Assembly (NCBI GenBank): GCA_008017145.1
Contig: SSGY01000061.1
Location: 1-19,952, forward strand
Source of the DNA: Neisseriales bacterium
Lineage (GTDB): Bacteria > Pseudomonadota > Gammaproteobacteria > Burkholderiales > UBA11063
DNA length: 19,952 nt
Direction of reading: 5' to 3'
Under the pieces are notes generated by a model, which searched no databases, had not been told where the DNA came from, and saw only the letters and a program-made list of their open reading frames with translations. Position 1 is the first letter of the stretch, and every line of letters starts with the position of its first letter. A program made the translations under genes and the position numbers. Shown here piece by piece: positions 1 to 6,474 of this stretch.

Positions 1-1
1 A

Positions 2-421
2 AATTTGGATGAACTACGTTTCATCGCGATAGACAATATTGATACTCTAAACGAAGATCAACAAATTGAACTGTTTGATTTATTTAATCATATAAAATTA
101 AATAATCGAGACAATTATTTATTAACTAGCTCAACAATTAATCTTAATAACTCTAAAATTCGGGTTGACTTGAAAACTCGGATTTATTCTGGGCTTGTAT
201 TTGGACTTAAAAACCTCAATGAATCAGAACTACTCAGCGCACTAACTATCTATAGTAATCGCGAAGGTATCAAAATTGGTGAAGCAGAATTGAAATACTT
301 ACTCCATCATTATACACGCAACTTAGGCAAATTAATTCAACTAATCATTAAAATTAGCAATGCAGCACTGGCTCTAAAAAAAACTATCACAATTCCACTG
401 ATCAAACAAAATTTAGAATAG
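2..421 (+). CDS. hda: DnaA-homologue Hda, C-terminal part (5' end outside window)
   Basis: This open frame runs in from the left edge and stops at TAG 419-421, giving about 139 residues of a protein usually near 220-235. The first residues, ending in IAIDNID, look like the Walker B strand of a DnaA-type AAA+ domain, though with D-N where DnaA has D-D. They are followed by a sensor strand (LLTSS), an arginine-finger segment (DLKTRIYSGLVFGL) and the helical lid ending in a box VII-like YLLHHYTRNLGKL. There is no DnaA domain IV, so this is the short regulator Hda, not DnaA. In the known family, Hda binds the DNA-loaded sliding clamp and stimulates ATP hydrolysis by DnaA to prevent re-initiation. 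The Walker A half is outside the window, and the codon at position 5 (TTG) is internal, not a start. Confidence 0.85.
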   Translation, partial: NLDELRFIAIDNIDTLNEDQQIELFDLFNHIKLNNRDNYLLTSSTINLNNSKIRVDLKTRIYSGLVFGLKNLNESELLSALTIYSNREGIKIGEAELKYLLHHYTRNLGKLIQLIIKISNAALALKKTITIPLIKQNLE

Positions 422-446
422 TCAGAATAGAGACCAGTATTCTGAC
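421..446 (+). terminator. Perfect 9-bp hairpin at the hda stop codon, terminator-like without T-run
   Basis: GTCAGAATA (421-429) and TATTCTGAC (438-446) are exact reverse complements around an 8-nt loop, and the left arm begins on the last base of the hda TAG. No run of T follows, so it is not a classical intrinsic terminator. It may be a 3' stabilising hairpin or a weak terminator for hda. Confidence 0.45.
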
Positions 447-460
447 AGACATGCTTTTCG

Positions 461-565
461 CTAATTCATCTATATTCAAAATGGCATTGTCGCAAGGCTT
501 CCTATGTACCTTTCGTTACATTGGATCGCCTTGCATTAGTTCCTAGCTCAATGGCTGATAATTAG
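461..565. repeat. Palindromic repeat element, copy 1 (REP/MITE-like)
   Basis: This is a nested imperfect palindrome. The outer arms are CTAATT (461-466) and AATTAG (560-565), the middle arms GCAAGGC (492-498) and GCCTTGC (528-534), and the inner arms ATGTACC (504-510) and GTTACAT (515-521) with a 4-nt loop. On the minus strand, the core from GCAAGGCGA to GCCTTGC aligns closely with copy 3 at 6400-6443. The right outer arm contains the stop codon of the minus-strand DUF3141 gene (562-564). It lies between two convergent genes and codes for nothing visible. Confidence 0.65.
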
Positions 566-2736
566 TTTTTATTGGTCGTTTTCGCCATAAGCTTAGCAGC
601 AATACTTCGTGCAACATCTGTAACCTCAGCTGGTAAACCACCGATTTTATCAATCACATCATGTACCGATGCGGATAATTCAGCACCATGATTAGCTTTA
701 TCAACAAAAGATTTTAGCGCTACCAACGCAGCATCAGGATCATTACGCACAACCATTGCTTGAGCTTTGATTACTTCATGAAAATCACGATCACTCCATT
801 TCGGTTCCAGTTCACGCGCTTTATGAACCAAAACTCGAATCACAAACTCTTGTACTTTGTTACGTTGAGCCTGAATTAAAGCAATAAAGCGAAATAAAGC
901 TTCAACTTTATTTTTTACTGGCAAATTACGCTTTATTTCTGCCTGATAATTTTTCATTAACTCATCACGGTCAAGTTGTGTCATGCTTGGTGTGTAACGT
1001 GGAGCGCCAGTATCAGTTCCCCAAAACTTCTGCACTAAAGGGTTGGACCAAATATTAAAAAACATTTGCTCACGAACTCCGTCCCGGAAATTTGCAATAT
1101 TTTGTAGATATTGAGTGATAAATTTAGAACTCTCTTGTTGCATCTGTAAAAATGGGTTACTTTCGTCCAGTTGAACACGTTTTTGTTCAGCCTTAGTTGC
1201 AGCATCTTCAAAAAACTTCATCCATGGATTAATACTATCGGCAAACAAAGTATAACTTAAACGTAATGGTCGGAAATTCTTGAGCCGATTGGCAACTTCT
1301 GGATTATCATAAATCTTAAACCACGGATGAACCAGTTTATCGTACATATAACTGAGCGCTTCTGATGCTTTCGCAACTGTTGCAAACGCGCGGTCATCTT
1401 CAACGCTGTTATAGCCCAGAGCTTTAATATCTTCAATTGTCCGTGCTTCATAGTGTGAACGTAATTTGCCACTGACTTCTTCACCTTCAGGTGTATCAAC
1501 TACTAACTCATATAATCCTGGTGGTAAGATATCAATTGAATCCATATTCTCAACAAATAGCTCATCTTCACGTTTACCAACTTTAGTTGCTGTAAAAATA
1601 GCCAAATGTCCAACTTTATGATTTAAGCAATAAACAATCGTTTTGCCACGCGCCTGAATTTCTTGTTCATCTTTATACATATCAGCAATCCAACCGGCAG
1701 ATTGCGCTGGCGGGCTGATATTATCCCCATCAGACACAAAAGTAATAATTGGTGAAGTAATTGCACGTAAATCGAGTTTAATTCCGTCCTCAGTAGTTAA
1801 TTTGCCAGTGGTTAATTCATTACCCACAAATAATTTGTCTACCAGCCACTTGATTTCTGGCGTATTAAATTGAATAAAGTCACCCCACCATTTTTCAAAT
1901 TGCAAATAGCGTTCACTTTCCTTGTCAATATTGGCATATAAATCATATTGCTTGCTCCACAGGAAATTAGCAGGGTTAAGTAAGTCAAAATTTAATACCA
2001 AATAAGTTCCATCAAATTTACCGCCGCCTAAATCACCCAAGAGAGAATTAATCCATGAACCACCGACCATACCACCAGCGTAACGCATCGGATAACGTCC
2101 GCGTTCACCATTCCAATATGAGAGTGGAGAACCAGCAATCATTATCGGCCCAAATATATCTGGGCGTTGCATCGCACTGAACATCGTCAGGTATCCAGCG
2201 GCACAATTACCCATCGCGCACATTTTAGGTGAATTAGGATGTAGCTCAGCTACTTTCTCGTAAAACTTAACCTGTCCTTTGATTATATCTTCATAGGTTT
2301 GTCCATCTATCGGTGTTGAATTAAAGCCAACAAAATATACTGGGTGCCCATTTTTTAGTGCATCACCAATTTCACTGTCTTTTTTGAAACCACCGATCCC
2401 AGGGCCTTGTCCGGCACGCGGATCCTGAATCACATAGGGACGTTTATTATTATCTGTCACAACACCATCAGGTGGCAACATCCGTGCTAACCAGTAATTA
2501 ATCGGACGTTCAAAACTTGAACCATCCATTAATTTTTCAAATTTAAAATTCAGCACCGTTGAAGAATTATCTTTAGTCATATCGACCATTTCATTTCCAC
2601 GTTTACGCATCACATCCATAAATAACGAGCTACGTTGCATAGCATCCGTTACATAATCCTGGAACTCTTTTGCCTGTGCGGTTAATGGAATTTTACTTGC
2701 CAGTAGATTCGTTCCGAACATTAAATTTTTACTCAT
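562..2736 (-). CDS. DUF3141-family alpha/beta hydrolase (PHA synthase-like)
   Basis: The 724-residue protein matches my recollection of the DUF3141 family, cytosolic alpha/beta hydrolases related to polyhydroxyalkanoate synthases. Visible features are a strand and oxyanion region (HPVYFVGFNSTP, about 131-142), a nucleophile elbow GNCAAG with Cys178, a probable catalytic Asp in VSDGDN (336/338) and a His in NHKVGH (373/377). The long C-terminal half, about 400-724, is mostly helical and characteristic of the family. There is no signal peptide. The start is supported by AGGAGA at 2742-2747, 5 nt upstream. It lies downstream of a phasin-like gene on the same strand, which suggests a role at polyester granules, but the substrate is unknown. 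Family membership is fairly secure; function is inference. Confidence 0.85.
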   Translation of the reverse strand: MSKNLMFGTNLLASKIPLTAQAKEFQDYVTDAMQRSSLFMDVMRKRGNEMVDMTKDNSSTVLNFKFEKLMDGSSFERPINYWLARMLPPDGVVTDNNKRPYVIQDPRAGQGPGIGGFKKDSEIGDALKNGHPVYFVGFNSTPIDGQTYEDIIKGQVKFYEKVAELHPNSPKMCAMGNCAAGYLTMFSAMQRPDIFGPIMIAGSPLSYWNGERGRYPMRYAGGMVGGSWINSLLGDLGGGKFDGTYLVLNFDLLNPANFLWSKQYDLYANIDKESERYLQFEKWWGDFIQFNTPEIKWLVDKLFVGNELTTGKLTTEDGIKLDLRAITSPIITFVSDGDNISPPAQSAGWIADMYKDEQEIQARGKTIVYCLNHKVGHLAIFTATKVGKREDELFVENMDSIDILPPGLYELVVDTPEGEEVSGKLRSHYEARTIEDIKALGYNSVEDDRAFATVAKASEALSYMYDKLVHPWFKIYDNPEVANRLKNFRPLRLSYTLFADSINPWMKFFEDAATKAEQKRVQLDESNPFLQMQQESSKFITQYLQNIANFRDGVREQMFFNIWSNPLVQKFWGTDTGAPRYTPSMTQLDRDELMKNYQAEIKRNLPVKNKVEALFRFIALIQAQRNKVQEFVIRVLVHKARELEPKWSDRDFHEVIKAQAMVVRNDPDAALVALKSFVDKANHGAELSASVHDVIDKIGGLPAEVTDVARSIAAKLMAKTTNKN

Positions 2737-2848
2737 TATTTTCTCCTATTATCATTTCTTTTAATTAATTCATAATTCAAATTAAATAGCTCAACTAGAT
2801 TATGGGCAATCATCAATCCTTCATTTTATTTGTAATTACCATAGTAAA

Positions 2849-2875
2849 AAAACTCCAGAAATATTCTGGAGTTTT
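2849..2875 (-). terminator. Rho-independent terminator after the phasin-like gene
   Basis: AACTCCAGAA (2851-2860) and TTCTGGAGTT (2864-2873) form a perfect 10-bp stem with a 3-nt loop, extended by A-T pairs on both sides. Read on the minus strand, it is followed by a run of T and starts 4 nt past the phasin-like stop codon (2879-2881). It would separate that gene from the DUF3141 gene, or reduce read-through into it. Confidence 0.8.
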
Positions 2876-2878
2876 GCT

Positions 2879-3310
2879 TTAAACACGATTAGTTAACATA
2901 TTGGTAAATTTAGACCATAGATCAGGATTTAACATATCCATTTTTCCACTTTGACGAAATTTTAAAATTGCATCTTGAATCTGTTGAGGAAATAAAAACA
3001 TTATATTATTTTGTGCCATTAATTTTTTACTTAGCTCATCAAACAAGCTATAACGTTTAGTCAGTAAGCGCTGAAAACGAGATGAAGATTCTTGAACATA
3101 TTTACGATTAATATTGAAATAGTCCATTGGATTTTTAGAACTCATCAACGCTTGCATATGCTCTCCATAAGCTTTATAACTCTCAGTCGCATAATCTTGG
3201 TTTGAGGCAATTATTTTTTGGTTAATCTCATTGATGTTACTCACTAGATTACGAATATCGGATACATATTTTTGATAAGACTCTGGATTAAATGAAACTT
3301 GATTAGACAT
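2879..3310 (-). CDS. Phasin-family-like protein
   Basis: This is a 143-residue, almost fully helical, charged protein without cysteines, signal peptide or membrane segments. Its pattern (FNPESYQKYVSDIRNLV... then YGEHMQALMSSKNPMDYF...RKYVQESSSRFQRLL) resembles PhaP-type phasins, which coat polyhydroxyalkanoate granules. An in-frame start lies 11 codons further upstream, but ATG 3308-3310 is preferred because GGAG sits 5 nt before it and the extra residues (MVILKSIYGVS) do not look like phasin sequence. It is followed at once by a terminator and then the DUF3141 gene on the same strand. The similarity is by pattern only; another small coiled-coil protein is possible. Confidence 0.6.
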   Translation of the reverse strand: MSNQVSFNPESYQKYVSDIRNLVSNINEINQKIIASNQDYATESYKAYGEHMQALMSSKNPMDYFNINRKYVQESSSRFQRLLTKRYSLFDELSKKLMAQNNIMFLFPQQIQDAILKFRQSGKMDMLNPDLWSKFTNMLTNRV

Positions 3311-3379
3311 GCTGACTCCATAAATAGATTTGAGGATAACCACAATTTATATACCATTATTTTAACACAATTGTGCAGC

Positions 3380-3492
3380 TAATGAATACTCAAACTGATT
3401 CGAAATACTAGTAGGCGATTTACGACGAAGCTTACACTAAGTAAGGAGTGAATCAACGACCTAGGATGATGAATCTGATTGAGTATTCATTA
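3380..3492. repeat. Palindromic repeat element, copy 2 (REP/MITE-like)
   Basis: Perfect 14-bp outer arms TAATGAATACTCAA (3380-3393) and TTGAGTATTCATTA (3479-3492) enclose further paired blocks (GATTC with GAATC, CTAG with CTAG) and a central CTTAC-5 nt-GTAAG (3431-3445). Size and plan match the copies at 461 and 6371, and a stretch near the centre (GGCGA...ACGACGAAG) loosely resembles copy 3, but the sequence is the most divergent of the three. The right arm ends exactly at the stop codon (3490-3492) of the minus-strand gene beside it. Confidence 0.6.
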
Positions 3493-3900
3493 CATAGTTG
3501 GCAATACAATTGGAGCAGGGGCAGATTGATGAGTTTGTTGATCAATTTGCTTAATATATTGCTGGTCCATGCTCTCACCAATAGCCTGCTCTTGAAAATA
3601 TGCTTTACGTGCATCTTTGGAGCTTTGCTCCATTAACTGTTCTTGTCCCTGCAGATATTGAAATTGTTGCTCGGGAGCACCTGATTGCCCCTGATACTCC
3701 CCCATACCTTCGCCATTGGGCATAACAAAGTCATCACCCATCATATCATCACCCATGTCGTATGGGTTTCCCATATACACGCCCATTGGAGTTTCACCAT
3801 AAACATAATTTGGCTGATAAACTGCTGGCGGTCCATTGTCAGCAAAGACGAAAGCAATTGCAAAGACAATTACCAAACTTAGAATTAATTTATTTTTCAT
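3490..3900 (-). CDS. Small secreted Met/Asp- and Gln-rich protein of unknown function
   Basis: The protein has 136 residues. The first 21 or so (MKNKLILSLVIVFAIAFVFA, then D) form a clear Sec signal peptide without a lipobox cysteine, so the product is probably periplasmic or secreted. The mature part has a short Pro/Tyr stretch, an acidic Met-rich segment (YDMGDDMMGDDFVMPNGEGM, about 53-72) and a Gln-rich, probably helical C-terminus. A longer in-frame start 27 codons upstream is rejected because it lies inside the nlpD-like gene and would bury the signal peptide. The ATG is 4 nt after the nlpD-like stop, so the two are almost certainly co-transcribed and translationally coupled. I do not recognise the family; the Met/Asp segment could bind metal, but that is speculation. 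Confidence 0.65.
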   Translation of the reverse strand: MKNKLILSLVIVFAIAFVFADNGPPAVYQPNYVYGETPMGVYMGNPYDMGDDMMGDDFVMPNGEGMGEYQGQSGAPEQQFQYLQGQEQLMEQSSKDARKAYFQEQAIGESMDQQYIKQIDQQTHQSAPAPIVLPTM

Positions 3901-3904
3901 CTGC

Positions 3905-4612
3905 TTAATTATTAAAAATTGGAGTTGGATTAATTGGTTTACCATTTTTGCGTAACTCAAAGTGCAAAATAGGTTTGTCACTTTCCGTTTTACCTAATTC
4001 AGCAATCTTCTGCCCACGTTTAACAGTGTCACCTTCTTTTACAAGATTAACTTTATTGTGCGAATACGCGGTCAAATAATTATCCGGATGCTTTAAAATA
4101 ATCAAATTGCCATATCCTTTGAGACCATTACCGCTATACACTACCTTACCCGCAGCTGAAGCAAAGACAGCTTGCCCTTCCCGTCCTGCAACATCTACGC
4201 CTTTAGTTGTTGCGCTATACGGTTGTAAAATTTTACCATCAGCTATTGGTGCTAACCAATTAACGTTCCCCAATGTTGCGCCACTCGCTGCTGTCGTAGT
4301 TGCTGTTGCTGTTGCTGCTTTAGCGCTAGCTGCAGCACCTGAAGCAGTAGGTTTAGTTTTAGTTTTCGGTGCTGGAGCAGAGCTACTAACAACCGTACCA
4401 TCATCATCTTCATCTACTTTTTGTATTTTAGTACCAGGTGCGGTGGCATCCGCAGTAGTAGCTACAGCCGCAGACCCTGCTGATACAGCAGCAGTTGGCT
4501 GTTGTGTCACTGGCGGAGCAGTACCATTAACAATTGGTGCTGGCGTTGCTCGGGTAAAAGAACATGCACTTAATATCAAAGTGGCAGATAATAACAATAA
4601 TATTCTCTTCAT
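3905..4612 (-). CDS. nlpD: NlpD-like lipoprotein with degenerate M23/LytM domain
   Basis: This 235-residue lipoprotein has a signal peptide with a lipobox ending at Cys17 (LSAC), then about 95 residues of Ala/Thr/Pro-rich linker, then a C-terminal LytM (peptidase M23) domain at about 120-235. The domain closely follows E. coli NlpD, for example in GYGNLIILKH and the LHFELR strand. Active LytM enzymes have HxxxD and HxH metal ligands; here the first His is Thr136 (TTKGVD) and the first His of HxH is Ile215, with Asp140 and His217 kept. It is therefore likely a non-catalytic activator of a cell-wall amidase during division, as NlpD is for AmiC. No LysM domain is visible, which NlpD normally has. 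The start has AGGA 6 nt upstream; surE ends 11 nt before it. Confidence 0.82.
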   Translation of the reverse strand: MKRILLLLSATLILSACSFTRATPAPIVNGTAPPVTQQPTAAVSAGSAAVATTADATAPGTKIQKVDEDDDGTVVSSSAPAPKTKTKPTASGAAASAKAATATATTTAASGATLGNVNWLAPIADGKILQPYSATTKGVDVAGREGQAVFASAAGKVVYSGNGLKGYGNLIILKHPDNYLTAYSHNKVNLVKEGDTVKRGQKIAELGKTESDKPILHFELRKNGKPINPTPIFNN

Positions 4613-4623
4613 CTTAAATCCTA

Positions 4624-5403
4624 TTAGCTAGTTAATGCATCGACAATCGGCATTTGTTCATAATTGGTTGGTAATACTTCAATCGGTGTAATTGAAACTT
4701 TTTCTTGCTTCATAAAAACATCTAAATCCGTTCCAATTTCATATTCTTCCGGTTCACTAGAGTGTCCCTGCCAATAAATCACATTACCGCGTGGGGTTGA
4801 TTGTTCTATCAATGGCTGATGAATTGGGCGTAATCCAAGCTTGGTAGTTTCATAACCTTTTATTTCGGCATATGGACGATTAGGGATATTAATATTCCAG
4901 ATAAACACATCTGGCAAGTATTTAGAATTTGTTTCCAATTTGGCAACTAATTCACTAACAATCCGCGCGGCTGACTCTAAATGATTAAATTTATTATGCG
5001 TTTCTTTACTAACTCCATTAGTCGAAAATGCCAATGCTGGAATCCCATGTAATGTTCCCTCGCGTGCAGCACCAACTGTACCAGAATAAAGCACATCTTC
5101 ACCAACATTTTCACCCATATTAACCCCAGATACAACTAGATCTGGATAATTATCCACATTTCCATAAACATACTGTAAACCAAGGCGTACGCTATCTGCC
5201 GGAGTACTCGTAACAAAATAAACCCGTTCCTCTACTTGAGTGATACTAATTGGATTATAAACAGCAATTGACTGCCCTGCACCACTTGAATTACGTTCAG
5301 GAGCTATCATAATTACATCGTGCCCAGCTGCCAACAACCCTGCAAACACCGCTCTTATACCAGCGGCAAGATAACCATCATCATTCGTTAATAAAATTCG
5401 CAT
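4624..5403 (-). CDS. surE: 5'/3'-nucleotidase SurE
   Basis: The 259 residues cover a full-length SurE. The start MRILLTNDDG carries the metal-binding Asp8-Asp9. APERNSSGAGQS contributes the next ligand serine (about 39-40), and VSGVNMGENVGEDVLYSGTVGAAREG contains ligand Asn95 and the conserved YSGTVGAA loop. The family are divalent-metal-dependent cytosolic phosphatases that dephosphorylate nucleoside 5'- and 3'-monophosphates and short polyphosphate, often linked to stress survival. It sits between nadA (7-nt gap) and the nlpD-like gene (11-nt gap) in one operon. AAGGA lies upstream of the ATG. The pcm gene often found next to surE is absent. Confidence 0.95.
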   Translation of the reverse strand: MRILLTNDDGYLAAGIRAVFAGLLAAGHDVIMIAPERNSSGAGQSIAVYNPISITQVEERVYFVTSTPADSVRLGLQYVYGNVDNYPDLVVSGVNMGENVGEDVLYSGTVGAAREGTLHGIPALAFSTNGVSKETHNKFNHLESAARIVSELVAKLETNSKYLPDVFIWNINIPNRPYAEIKGYETTKLGLRPIHQPLIEQSTPRGNVIYWQGHSSEPEEYEIGTDLDVFMKQEKVSITPIEVLPTNYEQMPIVDALTS

Positions 5404-5410
5404 ATAGTCC

Positions 5411-6328
5411 TTACTTATAATAACGCTGACTAAATTCTAACATTCGATCAATTGGTTTACGAGCCTGCTCGATTAACTCGGGAGTCAGATAGTCAATTTC
5501 TACTCCGCCAGTACCAGCCTGTGCTGCACGCACCGCATCTAAAAAATTGAGTTTCATATACGGGCATGAGTTACATTGGCAACCACTATAAATTGGTGCT
5601 TGGCGTAAATCCAAATCTGGACGGACTTTTTTCATATTATATAAAATACCATCTTCAGTCGCAACAAAGATAACTGCAGAGGCTTCACCATCGAAGTCAC
5701 GTACCCAATTAAGCATCTGGCTGGTTGAACCAATATAATCCGCGCCATGTAATACTGGCAAAGGACTCTCAGGATGCGCAATCAGAAATTTAGCGCCACT
5801 AACCGAAGCATAGGCTTCATTCAATGCTTGCTGATTAAACCTATCATGAACCTCACAAACTGCTTCCCATAGTGGCATATCGTAACCATATTCAAAATTA
5901 AGGTATGCACCCATATTCCGATCTGGCGAATAGATTACCTTTTTGCCTTCAGCATAGAGATGAGCAATAATATCATCAACATTGCGTGAAGTAACAATCC
6001 AATCAGCTAACGCTTTGTGCTCGGCTGAAGAATTAACATATGCCACATGCACATAATCTGCATGCTCTTCACGCCACTTTTGAAGTTTAGTGATATCAGT
6101 CATCGTTACCAATGAACAGGTTGAACCAGTATGTGGTAACACTACCTTAGTTTGTGGGTTAAGAATTTTTGCAGTCTCAGCCATAAAACGCACACCAGCA
6201 AAAACAATTACATCCGCTTGTGCATCTCTGGCATACAAAGACAACTCCAGACTATCACCAACTTTATCTGCCAACTCTTGAATTTCAGGAGTGGTGTAAT
6301 AGTGGGCTAGAGTCACTACTTTAGTCAT
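5411..6328 (-). CDS. nadA: Quinolinate synthase NadA
   Basis: NadA condenses iminoaspartate with dihydroxyacetone phosphate to give quinolinate in de novo NAD synthesis, using an oxygen-sensitive [4Fe-4S] cluster. This 305-residue protein has the family landmarks LAHYYTTPEIQELAD, GDSLELSLYA, FAGVRFMAETAKIL, the AHPESPLPVLHGADYIGSTSQ segment and a C-terminal C-x-C-x2-C-P-Y-M-K. The three expected cluster ligands are Cys71 (GSTCSL), Cys158 (AVCEVH) and one of Cys250/252/255. The length fits the short NadA form, without the N-terminal extension of the E. coli enzyme. It is the first gene of the nadA-surE-nlpD-small protein operon. The start has GGA about 9 nt upstream. nadB and nadC are not in the window. 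Confidence 0.95.
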   Translation of the reverse strand: MTKVVTLAHYYTTPEIQELADKVGDSLELSLYARDAQADVIVFAGVRFMAETAKILNPQTKVVLPHTGSTCSLVTMTDITKLQKWREEHADYVHVAYVNSSAEHKALADWIVTSRNVDDIIAHLYAEGKKVIYSPDRNMGAYLNFEYGYDMPLWEAVCEVHDRFNQQALNEAYASVSGAKFLIAHPESPLPVLHGADYIGSTSQMLNWVRDFDGEASAVIFVATEDGILYNMKKVRPDLDLRQAPIYSGCQCNSCPYMKLNFLDAVRAAQAGTGGVEIDYLTPELIEQARKPIDRMLEFSQRYYK

Positions 6329-6370
6329 AATTTAAATCCAAAAATATTAAATCTTGTCGTAACTACTGTA

Positions 6371-6474
6371 ACTGCTGGAATATAAAGCAAAAGCTAGGCG
6401 CAAGGCGACGTAGTGTACATGAGAAGTACATGAAGAGCCTTGCAACAACGCTATTGCGAAATAGTCCGAGCAGT
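6371..6474. repeat. Palindromic repeat element, copy 3 (REP/MITE-like)
   Basis: This is the best-preserved copy. The outer arms ACTGCT (6371-6376) and AGCAGT (6469-6474) continue inward with near-symmetric blocks such as GCAAAAGC against GCAATAGC. The middle arms are GCAAGGC (6400-6406) and GCCTTGC (6437-6443), and the inner arms TGTAC (6414-6418) and GTACA (6426-6430). The whole ~104 bp could fold into one long hairpin. The last base is the first base of the putA stop codon read on the plus strand (6474-6476). It occupies most of the gap between putA and nadA. Confidence 0.7.

Noticed and set aside
3448..3636. Plus-strand frame of 62 codons over palindrome copy 2
   Set aside because: It runs from the repeat into the antisense of the small secreted protein gene; no ribosome-binding site and no family pattern.
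4107..4631. Long plus-strand open frame (174 codons, Ala/Val-rich)
   Set aside because: It is the mirror of the Ala/Thr-rich linker of the NlpD-like gene; the low-complexity sequence stays open on both strands, and the minus-strand gene has lipobox, LytM domain and ribosome-binding site.
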